A model generated the notes under the pieces. It saw only the letters and a program-made list of their open reading frames with translations, made no database searches and was not told the origin of the DNA. This document shows positions 56,544-64,000 of a stretch of 64,000 nt of DNA, in pieces. Both the position numbers and the translations under genes were made by a program. Source of the DNA: an uncultured Clostridia bacterium (lineage in GTDB: Bacteria; Bacillota; Clostridia; Christensenellales; Borkfalkiaceae); NCBI GenBank assembly GCA_947589085.1, contig CANPZD010000002.1, forward strand, positions 1 through 64,000. Reading direction: 5' to 3'. Every line of letters starts with the position of its first letter. Positions within the stretch are counted from its first letter, which is position 1.

Positions 56544-57467
56544 ATGGCGCTCGTTCATTCCGTCACGCAGACGATCGGCGGCACGCCTCTCATTGAGCTT
56601 GTCAATTACGAAAAAGCGCACGAGCTTCGCGCAAAAATCTATGCAAAAGCGGAATTTTTCAACCCCGCCGGAAGCGTGAAGGACCGGATCGCCCTTGCCA
56701 TGATCGAGGACGCCGAGCGAAGCGGAATCCTGCATGCGGGCGCAACGATCATCGAGCCGACTTCGGGAAACACGGGGATCGGTCTTGCCGCGATCGGAGC
56801 GGCAAAGGGGTACCGCGTGGTGCTCACAATGCCCGAGACGATGAGCGTGGAGCGCAGAAAACTCATCAAGGCCTACGGCGCGGAGATCGTGCTGACGAAT
56901 GGCGCAAAGGGCATGAAAGGGGCCGTCGAGGCGGCGGAAACTTTGCGGGCGCAGATCCCCGGCGGCGTGATTCTGGGGCAGTTCACGAATCCCGCCAATC
57001 CCGCCGCGCACAGGGCTACGACCGGGCCGGAGATCTGGAACGATACGCAGGGAAAGGTGGATATCTTCGTGGCGGGCGTCGGCACGGGCGGCACTCTGAC
57101 GGGCACGGGCGGCTATCTCAAAGAAAAAAATCCTTCGATCAAAATCGTTGCCGTGGAGCCGGCCGGCTCTCCCGTTCTCTCGGAGGGGCGCGCGGGATCG
57201 CACAAAATCCAGGGGATCGGCGCGGGATTCGTGCCGGAAGTTCTCGACCGTTCCGTCTACGACGAAGTGATCGCCGTGGAGGACGGTGAGGCCTTTGCGG
57301 CGGCAAGGGAGGTCGGAAAAGAGGGGTTTTTGGTCGGCATTTCCTCGGGTGCGGCGCTCGCAGCCGCGCGGGCGGTCGCAGAGCAGCCGGAAAACTTCGG
57401 AAAGACGATCGTCGTCATCTTTCCGGACGGAGGAGAAAAATATTTGTCGACGGATCTCTTTGCATAA
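56544..57467 (+). CDS. cysK: Cysteine synthase (O-acetylserine sulfhydrylase)
   Basis: TIGGTPLIEL, NPAGSVKDRIALAMIEDAE, PTSGNTGIGLAAIGAAKGY, GISSGAALAAA. Confidence 0.96.
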   Translation: MALVHSVTQTIGGTPLIELVNYEKAHELRAKIYAKAEFFNPAGSVKDRIALAMIEDAERSGILHAGATIIEPTSGNTGIGLAAIGAAKGYRVVLTMPETMSVERRKLIKAYGAEIVLTNGAKGMKGAVEAAETLRAQIPGGVILGQFTNPANPAAHRATTGPEIWNDTQGKVDIFVAGVGTGGTLTGTGGYLKEKNPSIKIVAVEPAGSPVLSEGRAGSHKIQGIGAGFVPEVLDRSVYDEVIAVEDGEAFAAAREVGKEGFLVGISSGAALAAARAVAEQPENFGKTIVVIFPDGGEKYLSTDLFA

Positions 57468-57471
57468 CGAA

Positions 57472-57500
57472 ACGCCTTCCCGTTTGCGGGAAGGCGTCTT
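57472..57500. terminator. Terminator hairpin between convergent cysK and rqcH
   Basis: ACGCCTTCCCG-TTTG-CGGGAAGGCGT. Confidence 0.75.
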
Positions 57501-57520
57501 TCGGCAATGCGATATAATTT

Positions 57521-59167
57521 TCAGACGGGCGCTTTTGCCGGATCTCCGGAGAGCGTCGTAAAATCGGTGTAAATCACGAATCCCGCCTTGCTTTTGGGCG
57601 GTTTTTTTACGAATTTGATGCGCGTGCAGTCCACGGGGATACGTTCGCCGCGGGCGTCGGAATATTTTGCGCACACGTTGGCGGCAAAGGCGAGCACATC
57701 GTCGGGGACCTTTCTGCCTTCCGTATGCACGACGACGTGGCAGGAATGATACCGCTGCGCGTGCAGCCAGAGATCTTCGGGCGAAGATCGGCGCACCAGC
57801 AGGTCGTTTTGCAGATTGTTGCGCCCCGCATGGATCGTAAAGCCGCCAAACGCATAGCTGCGGAAGGGGATCTCCCGCCTTGCCTTTTTCCGCGGCTGCT
57901 GCGGCGCCTTCAAAAGTCCCGCCGCTTCCAGCTCTTCTTCGCAGGAGAGCAGATCTTCCCGCGACTCCGCCACTTCCGCCGCCGACAGCAGACTTTGGAG
58001 ATATTCGAGTTCGGCGCGCGTTTCGGCCTCTTGCGGGGCAAGCATTTCAAGCGTGCGTTTCTGTTTGCGGTACCGTTTGAAATAGCTCTGCGCATTCTGA
58101 GAGGGGGAGAGCTGCGGGTCGAGCGCGATTTTCAGCGTGCCGCCCGCTTCGTCGTAAAAATTCGGAAGTTCGCAGCCGGACATGCCGCGCGAGAGCATGT
58201 GGAGATTTGCGGTCAGCAATTCTCCCTTGACGCGGAGCGTTTCGCAGTCCTCGCAAAGCGCCCGCTTTTCCAGCGTTTGCGAAAGCCGTTTTTCCTGTTT
58301 TTTCAGGGCGGCGCGCACCGCGGACGTCAGCCTGCGCTTTGCGTTTTCCGCGGCCTTGGCGGTTTTGCGCGCCGTATAATAATAGGTTTGCGCTTCGGCG
58401 ATCGTGGCAAACGGGATCGCTCCCGGAACTCTGCGCGCAAAAAAATCGCAGGGTTTGCCGTCCCGCTCGACGACGCAGGGAGAAATTTCGTCGGAAAAGA
58501 GAAAGTTCCGAACATGCGCCGTGAGATCTCCGCCGCGGTAGCACGCTGCGATTTGTTCCGCGGTGGAGGGAGCAAGGCCCGCAACGCGCGTAAAGAGGAA
58601 CCGCCCCGGATCTCCCTCCATCTCCCCGAGCACGGCGCGCAGCGCGGCTTCGTCGGAGGGATCGACCTTGTCCTGTTTGGCGGGCAGGGTATACAAAACG
58701 CCGGGGAACACGGTGCGGCGCACGGAGTCGTCGAGCGTCGTCGTTTTCATGGCCCCGAGGATCACGCCGTTTTCCGTAAGCACGAGGTTGGAGTATTTGC
58801 CCATGACTTCGAGATACAGCTTGCGTTCGCTTGCGGAAAAATCCGACGCGGACCGCAGAGAAAAGCACAGAATGCGTTCGAATCCCACGAGCCGCACGCC
58901 GAGGATCTCCGCGCCCTGCACGCGCTTGCGGAGCAGCATGCAGAAATTCGGCGCAACGAGAGGCGCTTTTTCCTCCCGTTCGTCGAAATATGCGCCGCAA
59001 TCCTGCGCATTTGTATTCAAAACGAGTTTCACCGTGCTTTTTTTGGTGTATATAAGAAGAGAGACTTCGTCTTTCCCGGGCTGTACGATCTTGTTGATCC
59101 GTCCGCCCGCAAGCATGGAATCGAGTTCCCGGGCGATCAATCTCAAGGTAAAAGCGTCCTGCGGCAT
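57521..59167 (-). CDS. rqcH: RqcH/NFACT-family ribosome quality control protein (FbpA-like)
   Basis: MPQDAFTLRLIARELDSMLAGGRINKIVQPGKDEVSLLIYT; NFACT-R FGGFTIHAGRNNLQNDLLVRRSSPEDLWLHAQRYHSCHVVV. Confidence 0.93.
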   Translation of the reverse strand: MPQDAFTLRLIARELDSMLAGGRINKIVQPGKDEVSLLIYTKKSTVKLVLNTNAQDCGAYFDEREEKAPLVAPNFCMLLRKRVQGAEILGVRLVGFERILCFSLRSASDFSASERKLYLEVMGKYSNLVLTENGVILGAMKTTTLDDSVRRTVFPGVLYTLPAKQDKVDPSDEAALRAVLGEMEGDPGRFLFTRVAGLAPSTAEQIAACYRGGDLTAHVRNFLFSDEISPCVVERDGKPCDFFARRVPGAIPFATIAEAQTYYYTARKTAKAAENAKRRLTSAVRAALKKQEKRLSQTLEKRALCEDCETLRVKGELLTANLHMLSRGMSGCELPNFYDEAGGTLKIALDPQLSPSQNAQSYFKRYRKQKRTLEMLAPQEAETRAELEYLQSLLSAAEVAESREDLLSCEEELEAAGLLKAPQQPRKKARREIPFRSYAFGGFTIHAGRNNLQNDLLVRRSSPEDLWLHAQRYHSCHVVVHTEGRKVPDDVLAFAANVCAKYSDARGERIPVDCTRIKFVKKPPKSKAGFVIYTDFTTLSGDPAKAPV

Positions 59168-59230
59168 ACGGTCTCCTTTGCAAATCAAGCTATCTGCATT
59201 ATAGCGGAAAAACCGAAAAATGTAAACAAA

Positions 59231-59254
59231 ATCGCTTTTCTTTTCAAAAGCGAT
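59231..59254. repeat. Inverted repeat in the rqcH-tig divergent promoter region
   Basis: ATCGCTTTT-CTTTTC-AAAAGCGAT, 9-bp arms. Confidence 0.8.
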
Positions 59255-59300
59255 ATGGTAAAATATAATCGCAAAAGAATTGCTATTCAGGAGTTAAGAT

Positions 59301-60608
59301 ATGAAATACGAAGTTGTACCCGCAGAAAAGAGCACGGTCAAAATCACGATGACATTCAGTCCCGAAGAGTGGACCGCCGCCAACGACAGAGCGTACCGCG
59401 AAAACCGCCATAAGTATGCGGTGAACGGATTCCGCAAGGGCAAAGCGCCCAAGTATATCCTCGAAACGTTCTACGGCAAGGGCCTTTTCTACGAAGCAGC
59501 TCTCAATATTCTCTTTCAGGATCATTACGACAAAGTTCTCGAAACCGAGAAAGAGAATTTCACCGCCGTGGGCGATCCCGCGCTTTCGCTCGTCGACGAC
59601 TTTTCCGAAACCAACGTCGGGATCGTCGCCGTGACGCCCGTCAAACCCGACGTTTCGCTCGGCGCCTACAAGGGTATAAAAATTCCCCGCTATGAGTATA
59701 CTGTTACGGACGCCGACGTGGAGAAAGAGATCGAAAACATCCGCGAACGCATTGCGGAGAGCGTCGATGTGACCGACCGTCCCGCCGCGCTCAAAGATAC
59801 CGTCAAGATCGATTTCGTCGGCAAGGCGGACGGCAAGGAGTTCGAAGGCGGCTCCGCGACGGGCTTCGATCTCACGCTCGGTTCCGGGCAATTCATTCCG
59901 GGATTCGAGGACGGCGTCGCAGGCATGCGGATCGGGGAGACGAAGGACATCGAGGTCGTATTCCCCGAGGACTATCAGGCGGAAGATCTCAAGGGGAAGC
60001 CTGCCGTATTCACGGTGACGCTCCATAAGATCACGGGGAAGAACGTTCCCGCGCTCGATGAGGAGTTTGCCAAAAAGATGGGGGCGGAGAGCGTGGAGGC
60101 GTACGTCGCAAAGGTGAAAGAGCGCCTCGTGAAGAACGCCGAAAACCGCAGCCGCAACGCAACGGAAAACGCCATTCTTACCGAGATCGCAAAGACCTCT
60201 TCCGCGGAGATCCCCGACGCCATGGTGGAGAGCCAGGAGGACTACTCTCTGCAAAAAATGGAGTATAACTTCATGTATCAGGGCGTAAAGCTCGACGATT
60301 ATCTCGCCTATATCGGCACGACGCGCGAAGAATACAAGAAACAGTTCGAACCGGAAGCGAGAACGGCCGTGCTGCATCAGCTCATTCTGGAAAAGCTCAT
60401 CGAAACGGAAAAGATCGAGGCGACCGAAGAAGAGGTGGAAGCGAAGATCGCGGAACAGGCGGCAAGCGTCGGCAAGGAACCCGAGGAATATAAAAAGACG
60501 ATGGATCCCCGCCAGCGCGAATATCTTGCGAACGACATCAAGGTCACGAAGATCTTTGATTTCCTGATGGCGAATAACGAAATGGTGAAAGCGGAGGAAA
60601 ACGTATGA
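59301..60608 (+). CDS. tig: Trigger factor
   Basis: [33 protein letters not shown]-like domain [19 protein letters not shown]; followed by clpP/clpX. Confidence 0.96.
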   Translation: MKYEVVPAEKSTVKITMTFSPEEWTAANDRAYRENRHKYAVNGFRKGKAPKYILETFYGKGLFYEAALNILFQDHYDKVLETEKENFTAVGDPALSLVDDFSETNVGIVAVTPVKPDVSLGAYKGIKIPRYEYTVTDADVEKEIENIRERIAESVDVTDRPAALKDTVKIDFVGKADGKEFEGGSATGFDLTLGSGQFIPGFEDGVAGMRIGETKDIEVVFPEDYQAEDLKGKPAVFTVTLHKITGKNVPALDEEFAKKMGAESVEAYVAKVKERLVKNAENRSRNATENAILTEIAKTSSAEIPDAMVESQEDYSLQKMEYNFMYQGVKLDDYLAYIGTTREEYKKQFEPEARTAVLHQLILEKLIETEKIEATEEEVEAKIAEQAASVGKEPEEYKKTMDPRQREYLANDIKVTKIFDFLMANNEMVKAEENV

Positions 60609-61198
60609 ACGAAAAGAACGTGCTCATCCCCTATGTCGTCGAGAGAACGTCCGGCGGCGAAAGAAGCTACGACTTATATTCCAGACTTTTGGAGGACAGG
60701 ATCATCTTTTTGAGCGGAGAGATCGACGACGCCACCGCCAATACCGTCGTGGCGCAGCTCATCTACCTCGAAGGGAAGGATCCCGCGAAAGACGTCATGC
60801 TCTATATCAACAGTCCCGGCGGTTCCGTGACGGCGGGTATGGCGATCTATGATACGATGAATTACATCAAATGCGACGTTTCGACGATCTGCATCGGCCT
60901 TGCGGCGTCCATGGGCGCGTTTTTGCTCGCCGCGGGCGCCAAGGGCAAGCGGTATGCACTCAAAAACAGCGAGATCATGATCCATCAGCCCCTCGGCGGC
61001 GCGCAGGGTCAGGCAAGCGACATCAAGATCCAGGCAGAGCATATCCTCAGGATCAAGGATAAGATGACGCATATTCTTGCGGAAAACACGGGCAAGTCCT
61101 ATGAAACGATCGCGCGCGACACGGATAGGGACAATTATCTCTCTGCGGACGAGGCGCTCACCTACGGGCTTATCGACCGCGTATATACGAAGAGATAA
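60605..61198 (+). CDS. clpP: ATP-dependent Clp protease proteolytic subunit
   Basis: [54 protein letters not shown]. Confidence 0.98.
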   Translation: MNEKNVLIPYVVERTSGGERSYDLYSRLLEDRIIFLSGEIDDATANTVVAQLIYLEGKDPAKDVMLYINSPGGSVTAGMAIYDTMNYIKCDVSTICIGLAASMGAFLLAAGAKGKRYALKNSEIMIHQPLGGAQGQASDIKIQAEHILRIKDKMTHILAENTGKSYETIARDTDRDNYLSADEALTYGLIDRVYTKR

Positions 61199-61286
61199 CG
61201 GGAAATATTTTTCCCGAAGCTTTCGCGCAACCGGAGAACGCCGCTGCGCATCTGTTCGCGATCATGGTTTGAAAACGGAGAATTAT

Positions 61287-62519
61287 ATGGCGAAATATGA
61301 ACAGCGCTGCTCTTTCTGCGGGAAAGAGAAGGCAAAAACGAAGAAACTCATTGCGGGTCCGGACGGGATCTTTATCTGCGACGAGTGCGTCGAGCTGTGC
61401 AACGACATGATGGCAAAGACGCCCGCGAATGCGCCCGCGCAGGAAGTGGAACTCAAAAAACCCGCGGAGATCAAACAGGAGCTTGACGAATATATCATCG
61501 GGCAGGACAAGGCGAAGCGGGTGCTTTCCGTCGCCGTGTACAACCACTATAAGCGCATCAATGCCATGTCGGTCGGCAAAAAAGACGACGACGTGGAGAT
61601 CGAGAAGAGCAATATCCTGCTTCTCGGGCCCACGGGGAGCGGAAAGACGCTGCTCGCAAGAACGCTTGCCAAGATCCTCAACGTGCCCTTTGCCACTTCC
61701 GACGCGACCACGCTCACCGAGGCGGGGTATGTCGGCGAGGACGTCGAGAATATCCTTCTGAAGCTCATTCAGAATGCGGATTACGACATCGAGCGGGCGC
61801 AGCGCGGGATCATCTATATCGACGAGATCGATAAGATCGCGCGGAAGGGCGAAAACGTTTCCATCACCCGCGACGTCTCCGGCGAAGGGGTGCAGCAGGC
61901 GCTTCTTAAGATCATCGAGAGCACGGTCGCCAACGTGCCTCCGCAGGGCGGCAGGAAACATCCCCAACAGGATTGCATGCGCATCGATACGACGAACATT
62001 CTCTTTATCTGCGGCGGCGCGTTTGTCGGGCTGGACCGCATCGTCGGCGCGCGCAAAGACGATTCCGGCCTCGGGTTCGGCGGCAAGGTCAAGCTCGGAG
62101 AGCACGAGGTGGATTACTCGCTGTTGGAGGACGTCAAACCGCAGGATCTCACGAAGTTCGGCCTCATTCCGGAATTTGTGGGCCGCGTTCCCATTGTCGT
62201 GAGCTTGCAGGCGCTCGATGAAAACGCGCTCGTCAACATTCTCACGCAGCCGAGAAACGCCATCATCAAGCAATATCAGAAGCTGGTGGGCATGGACGGC
62301 GTAAAGCTCACGGTGGAGGACGAAGCGGTGCGCGAGATCGCCAATACCGCCATTCGCCTGAAAACGGGCGCGCGCGGACTTCGCACGATCATCGAGGGAC
62401 TCATGACGGACGTGATGTTCGAACTTCCCAGCCAGAAGAACGTGGAAGAAGTCATCATTACGCGCGACTGCGTCGCCTCCGGCGCCAAACCCACGCTGAT
62501 CTATAAAAAGACGGCATAA
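61287..62519 (+). CDS. clpX: ATP-dependent Clp protease ATPase subunit ClpX
   Basis: [31 protein letters not shown] zinc domain, [15 protein letters not shown]. Real start ATG 61287. Confidence 0.98.
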   Translation: MAKYEQRCSFCGKEKAKTKKLIAGPDGIFICDECVELCNDMMAKTPANAPAQEVELKKPAEIKQELDEYIIGQDKAKRVLSVAVYNHYKRINAMSVGKKDDDVEIEKSNILLLGPTGSGKTLLARTLAKILNVPFATSDATTLTEAGYVGEDVENILLKLIQNADYDIERAQRGIIYIDEIDKIARKGENVSITRDVSGEGVQQALLKIIESTVANVPPQGGRKHPQQDCMRIDTTNILFICGGAFVGLDRIVGARKDDSGLGFGGKVKLGEHEVDYSLLEDVKPQDLTKFGLIPEFVGRVPIVVSLQALDENALVNILTQPRNAIIKQYQKLVGMDGVKLTVEDEAVREIANTAIRLKTGARGLRTIIEGLMTDVMFELPSQKNVEEVIITRDCVASGAKPTLIYKKTA

Positions 62520-62532
62520 ATTCAATTCTTCG

Positions 62533-62568
62533 CGCCCCGCTGCGGTCTGCAGCGAGGCGTATTTTTTT
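62533..62568 (+). terminator. Intrinsic terminator after clpX
   Basis: CGCCCCGCTGC-GGTCT-GCAGCGAGGCG then T-run. Confidence 0.8.
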
Positions 62569-62624
62569 GTAAAGCGCCGCATTTCCGCGCGAGAAACAAT
62601 TTTCGGCGAAAGGGCGGATTCCCG

Positions 62625-62653
62625 TTGCAATTTTTTGCTTTTTGTTGTAAAAT
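62625..62653 (+). promoter_or_regulatory. Promoter for solitary ABC ATPase
   Basis: TTGCAA - 17 bp - TAAAAT. Confidence 0.7.
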
Positions 62654-62683
62654 AGATTCATAGAATCCTCAACGGAGTTTTTT

Positions 62684-63964
62684 ATGGCAGATTTACTTCT
62701 CAAAGACGTCAACGAAGTGTATCCCGGCGGGACCCGCGCCCTGTTCGATTTGAATCTTACGGTACGGGATCGGGAACTGCTCGTGCTCGTCGGCCCCGCG
62801 GAATGCGGAAAATCCACCGTGCTGCGGCTCATCGCAGGTCTGGAAGAGATCACTTCCGGCGAGATCTATATCGAAGGCAAACTTGTGAACGGCGTCGCGC
62901 CCAAAGACAGGGATATCGCGATGGTATTTCAGAACAACGCGCCATTTCCGCAGCTCAACGTCTATGATAATATGGCGTTCAGCCTGAAAATGCGCAAACT
63001 GCCCGCGGAGATCATCGACGCCCGCGTCAAGCAAGCGGCCGTGCTGTTGGGGCTTTCCGATTGCCTCAACCGCAAGACGAAGTCTCTTACCGCCCTGCAA
63101 AAACAGCGCGTCGCGCTGGGACGCACCGTCGTGCGGGAGCCAAAGGTGATCCTTCTGGACGAGCCGTTCTCCAATCTCGACGCAAAACTCCGCGCACAGA
63201 TGCGCGAGGAGGTCTGCAAACTTCACGCCCGCGTCAACCGCACGTTTATTTTCGCCACGGAAAATCAGGCGGAAGCCATGACCATGGCGACCCGCATTGT
63301 CGTCATGAAGGACGGGTTTATGCAGCAGGCGGATACGCCGCGCAATCTCTATGATTATCCCGTCAACCTCTTTGTGGCGGATTTCATCGGCTCTCCCTCG
63401 ATGAATCTGTTCCGGGGAGCCTCCCTTGCGCAGGGGGAGAACGGCGTGAGCATCCGCTGCGGGGAAACGGAATTGCCCCTGCCGGAGGAGATCGTCTCCC
63501 GCATCAAAAACCGCGAAGCGTATGCGGATCCGCAGAAAAAAATTGTTTTCGGCATTCGGCCGGAGGATGTCCGCGTGACCGCCGACCCCGACGCCGCGGG
63601 CACGCTGCCCGCGCAGGTCGCGCAGCTTGAACCGTACGGCGCGCAGACGCTTGTCACCTGCGACTGCGATTTGGGAAAGGTCACGGCGTTTGTCCCTACG
63701 CGGGAAGGCGTACGGGAGGGCGACCGCGTGGCGTTGACGTTCGACGTCGCCCGCGCACATCTCTTCGATGAAGAGACGGATTATACGATGCTCGAACGAG
63801 ACGCAAATTACGAACGTCTTGCGGAAAACGCGGAGGCCGATTATCTTCCGCCCACGCCGCAGGAAATGCGGCGGCTGATCTCGGCGGCGGGCGCAAAAGA
63901 AAAACGTGCGGCCGGGCACGGCAAAACGAAGCGGAACGGCGTTCCGTCCGAGAAAAATCCATAA
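62684..63964 (+). CDS. MsmX/UgpC-like ABC transporter ATPase with degenerate signature and H-loop motifs
   Basis: GPAECGKST, MVFQNNAPFPQLNVYDNMAFSLKMRK, SLTALQKQRVALGRTVV, VILLDEPFSNLDAKLR, FIFATENQAEAMTMATRIVVMKDGFMQQ; TOBE-like C-terminus. Confidence 0.9.
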   Translation: MADLLLKDVNEVYPGGTRALFDLNLTVRDRELLVLVGPAECGKSTVLRLIAGLEEITSGEIYIEGKLVNGVAPKDRDIAMVFQNNAPFPQLNVYDNMAFSLKMRKLPAEIIDARVKQAAVLLGLSDCLNRKTKSLTALQKQRVALGRTVVREPKVILLDEPFSNLDAKLRAQMREEVCKLHARVNRTFIFATENQAEAMTMATRIVVMKDGFMQQADTPRNLYDYPVNLFVADFIGSPSMNLFRGASLAQGENGVSIRCGETELPLPEEIVSRIKNREAYADPQKKIVFGIRPEDVRVTADPDAAGTLPAQVAQLEPYGAQTLVTCDCDLGKVTAFVPTREGVREGDRVALTFDVARAHLFDEETDYTMLERDANYERLAENAEADYLPPTPQEMRRLISAAGAKEKRAAGHGKTKRNGVPSEKNP

Positions 63965-63973
63965 CGATACCAA

Positions 63974-64000
63974 AGAGCGTTTCCCGGCGGGAGACGCTCT
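63974..64000 (+). terminator. Probable terminator hairpin, cut by window edge
   Basis: AGAGCGTTTCCC-GGC-GGGAGACGCTCT. Confidence 0.7.

Overview
This 64 kb window looks like a chromosome segment of a moderately high-GC, Firmicutes/Clostridia-type bacterium, judged from gene content and synteny (no taxonomic search was possible). Left part, on the + strand: the tail of a probable uracil permease, upp, ruvCAB-queA-tgt, yajC, a TIGR04086-like membrane protein, a SCIFF six-cysteine peptide with its radical-SAM maturase (scfA/scfB), divergent secD/secF, recJ, rel, an MBL hydrolase and hemZ. Next come a three-unit array of structured, noncoding dispersed repeats, and a small lower-GC insert consisting of an XRE regulator divergent from a lipoprotein with operator palindromes. 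rpsO, pnp and a solitary MazF-type toxin follow. The most unusual part is about 23.1-42.9 kb. It holds a 2500-aa membrane-anchored subtilase fused to BspA-type leucine-rich repeats, an InlB/GLUG-like lipoprotein, a complete Opp-type peptide importer, a small membrane protein and a second BspA-LRR lipoprotein. In that importer OppA and OppD carry large insertions and OppF carries an N-terminal transmembrane helix. The right part is housekeeping: plsX-rnc-smc-ftsY, ylxM-ffh-rpsP-khpA, pgi, spoVB-like, a LysM protein, a putative coat-like protein, cysK, rqcH, tig-clpP-clpX. It ends with a solitary MsmX/UgpC-like ABC ATPase whose signature and H-loop motifs are degenerate. Many intrinsic terminators and sigma-A-type promoters with 17-bp spacers are directly readable. 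No tRNA, rRNA or CRISPR array was recognised. All family calls are from reading the sequence, not from database searches.
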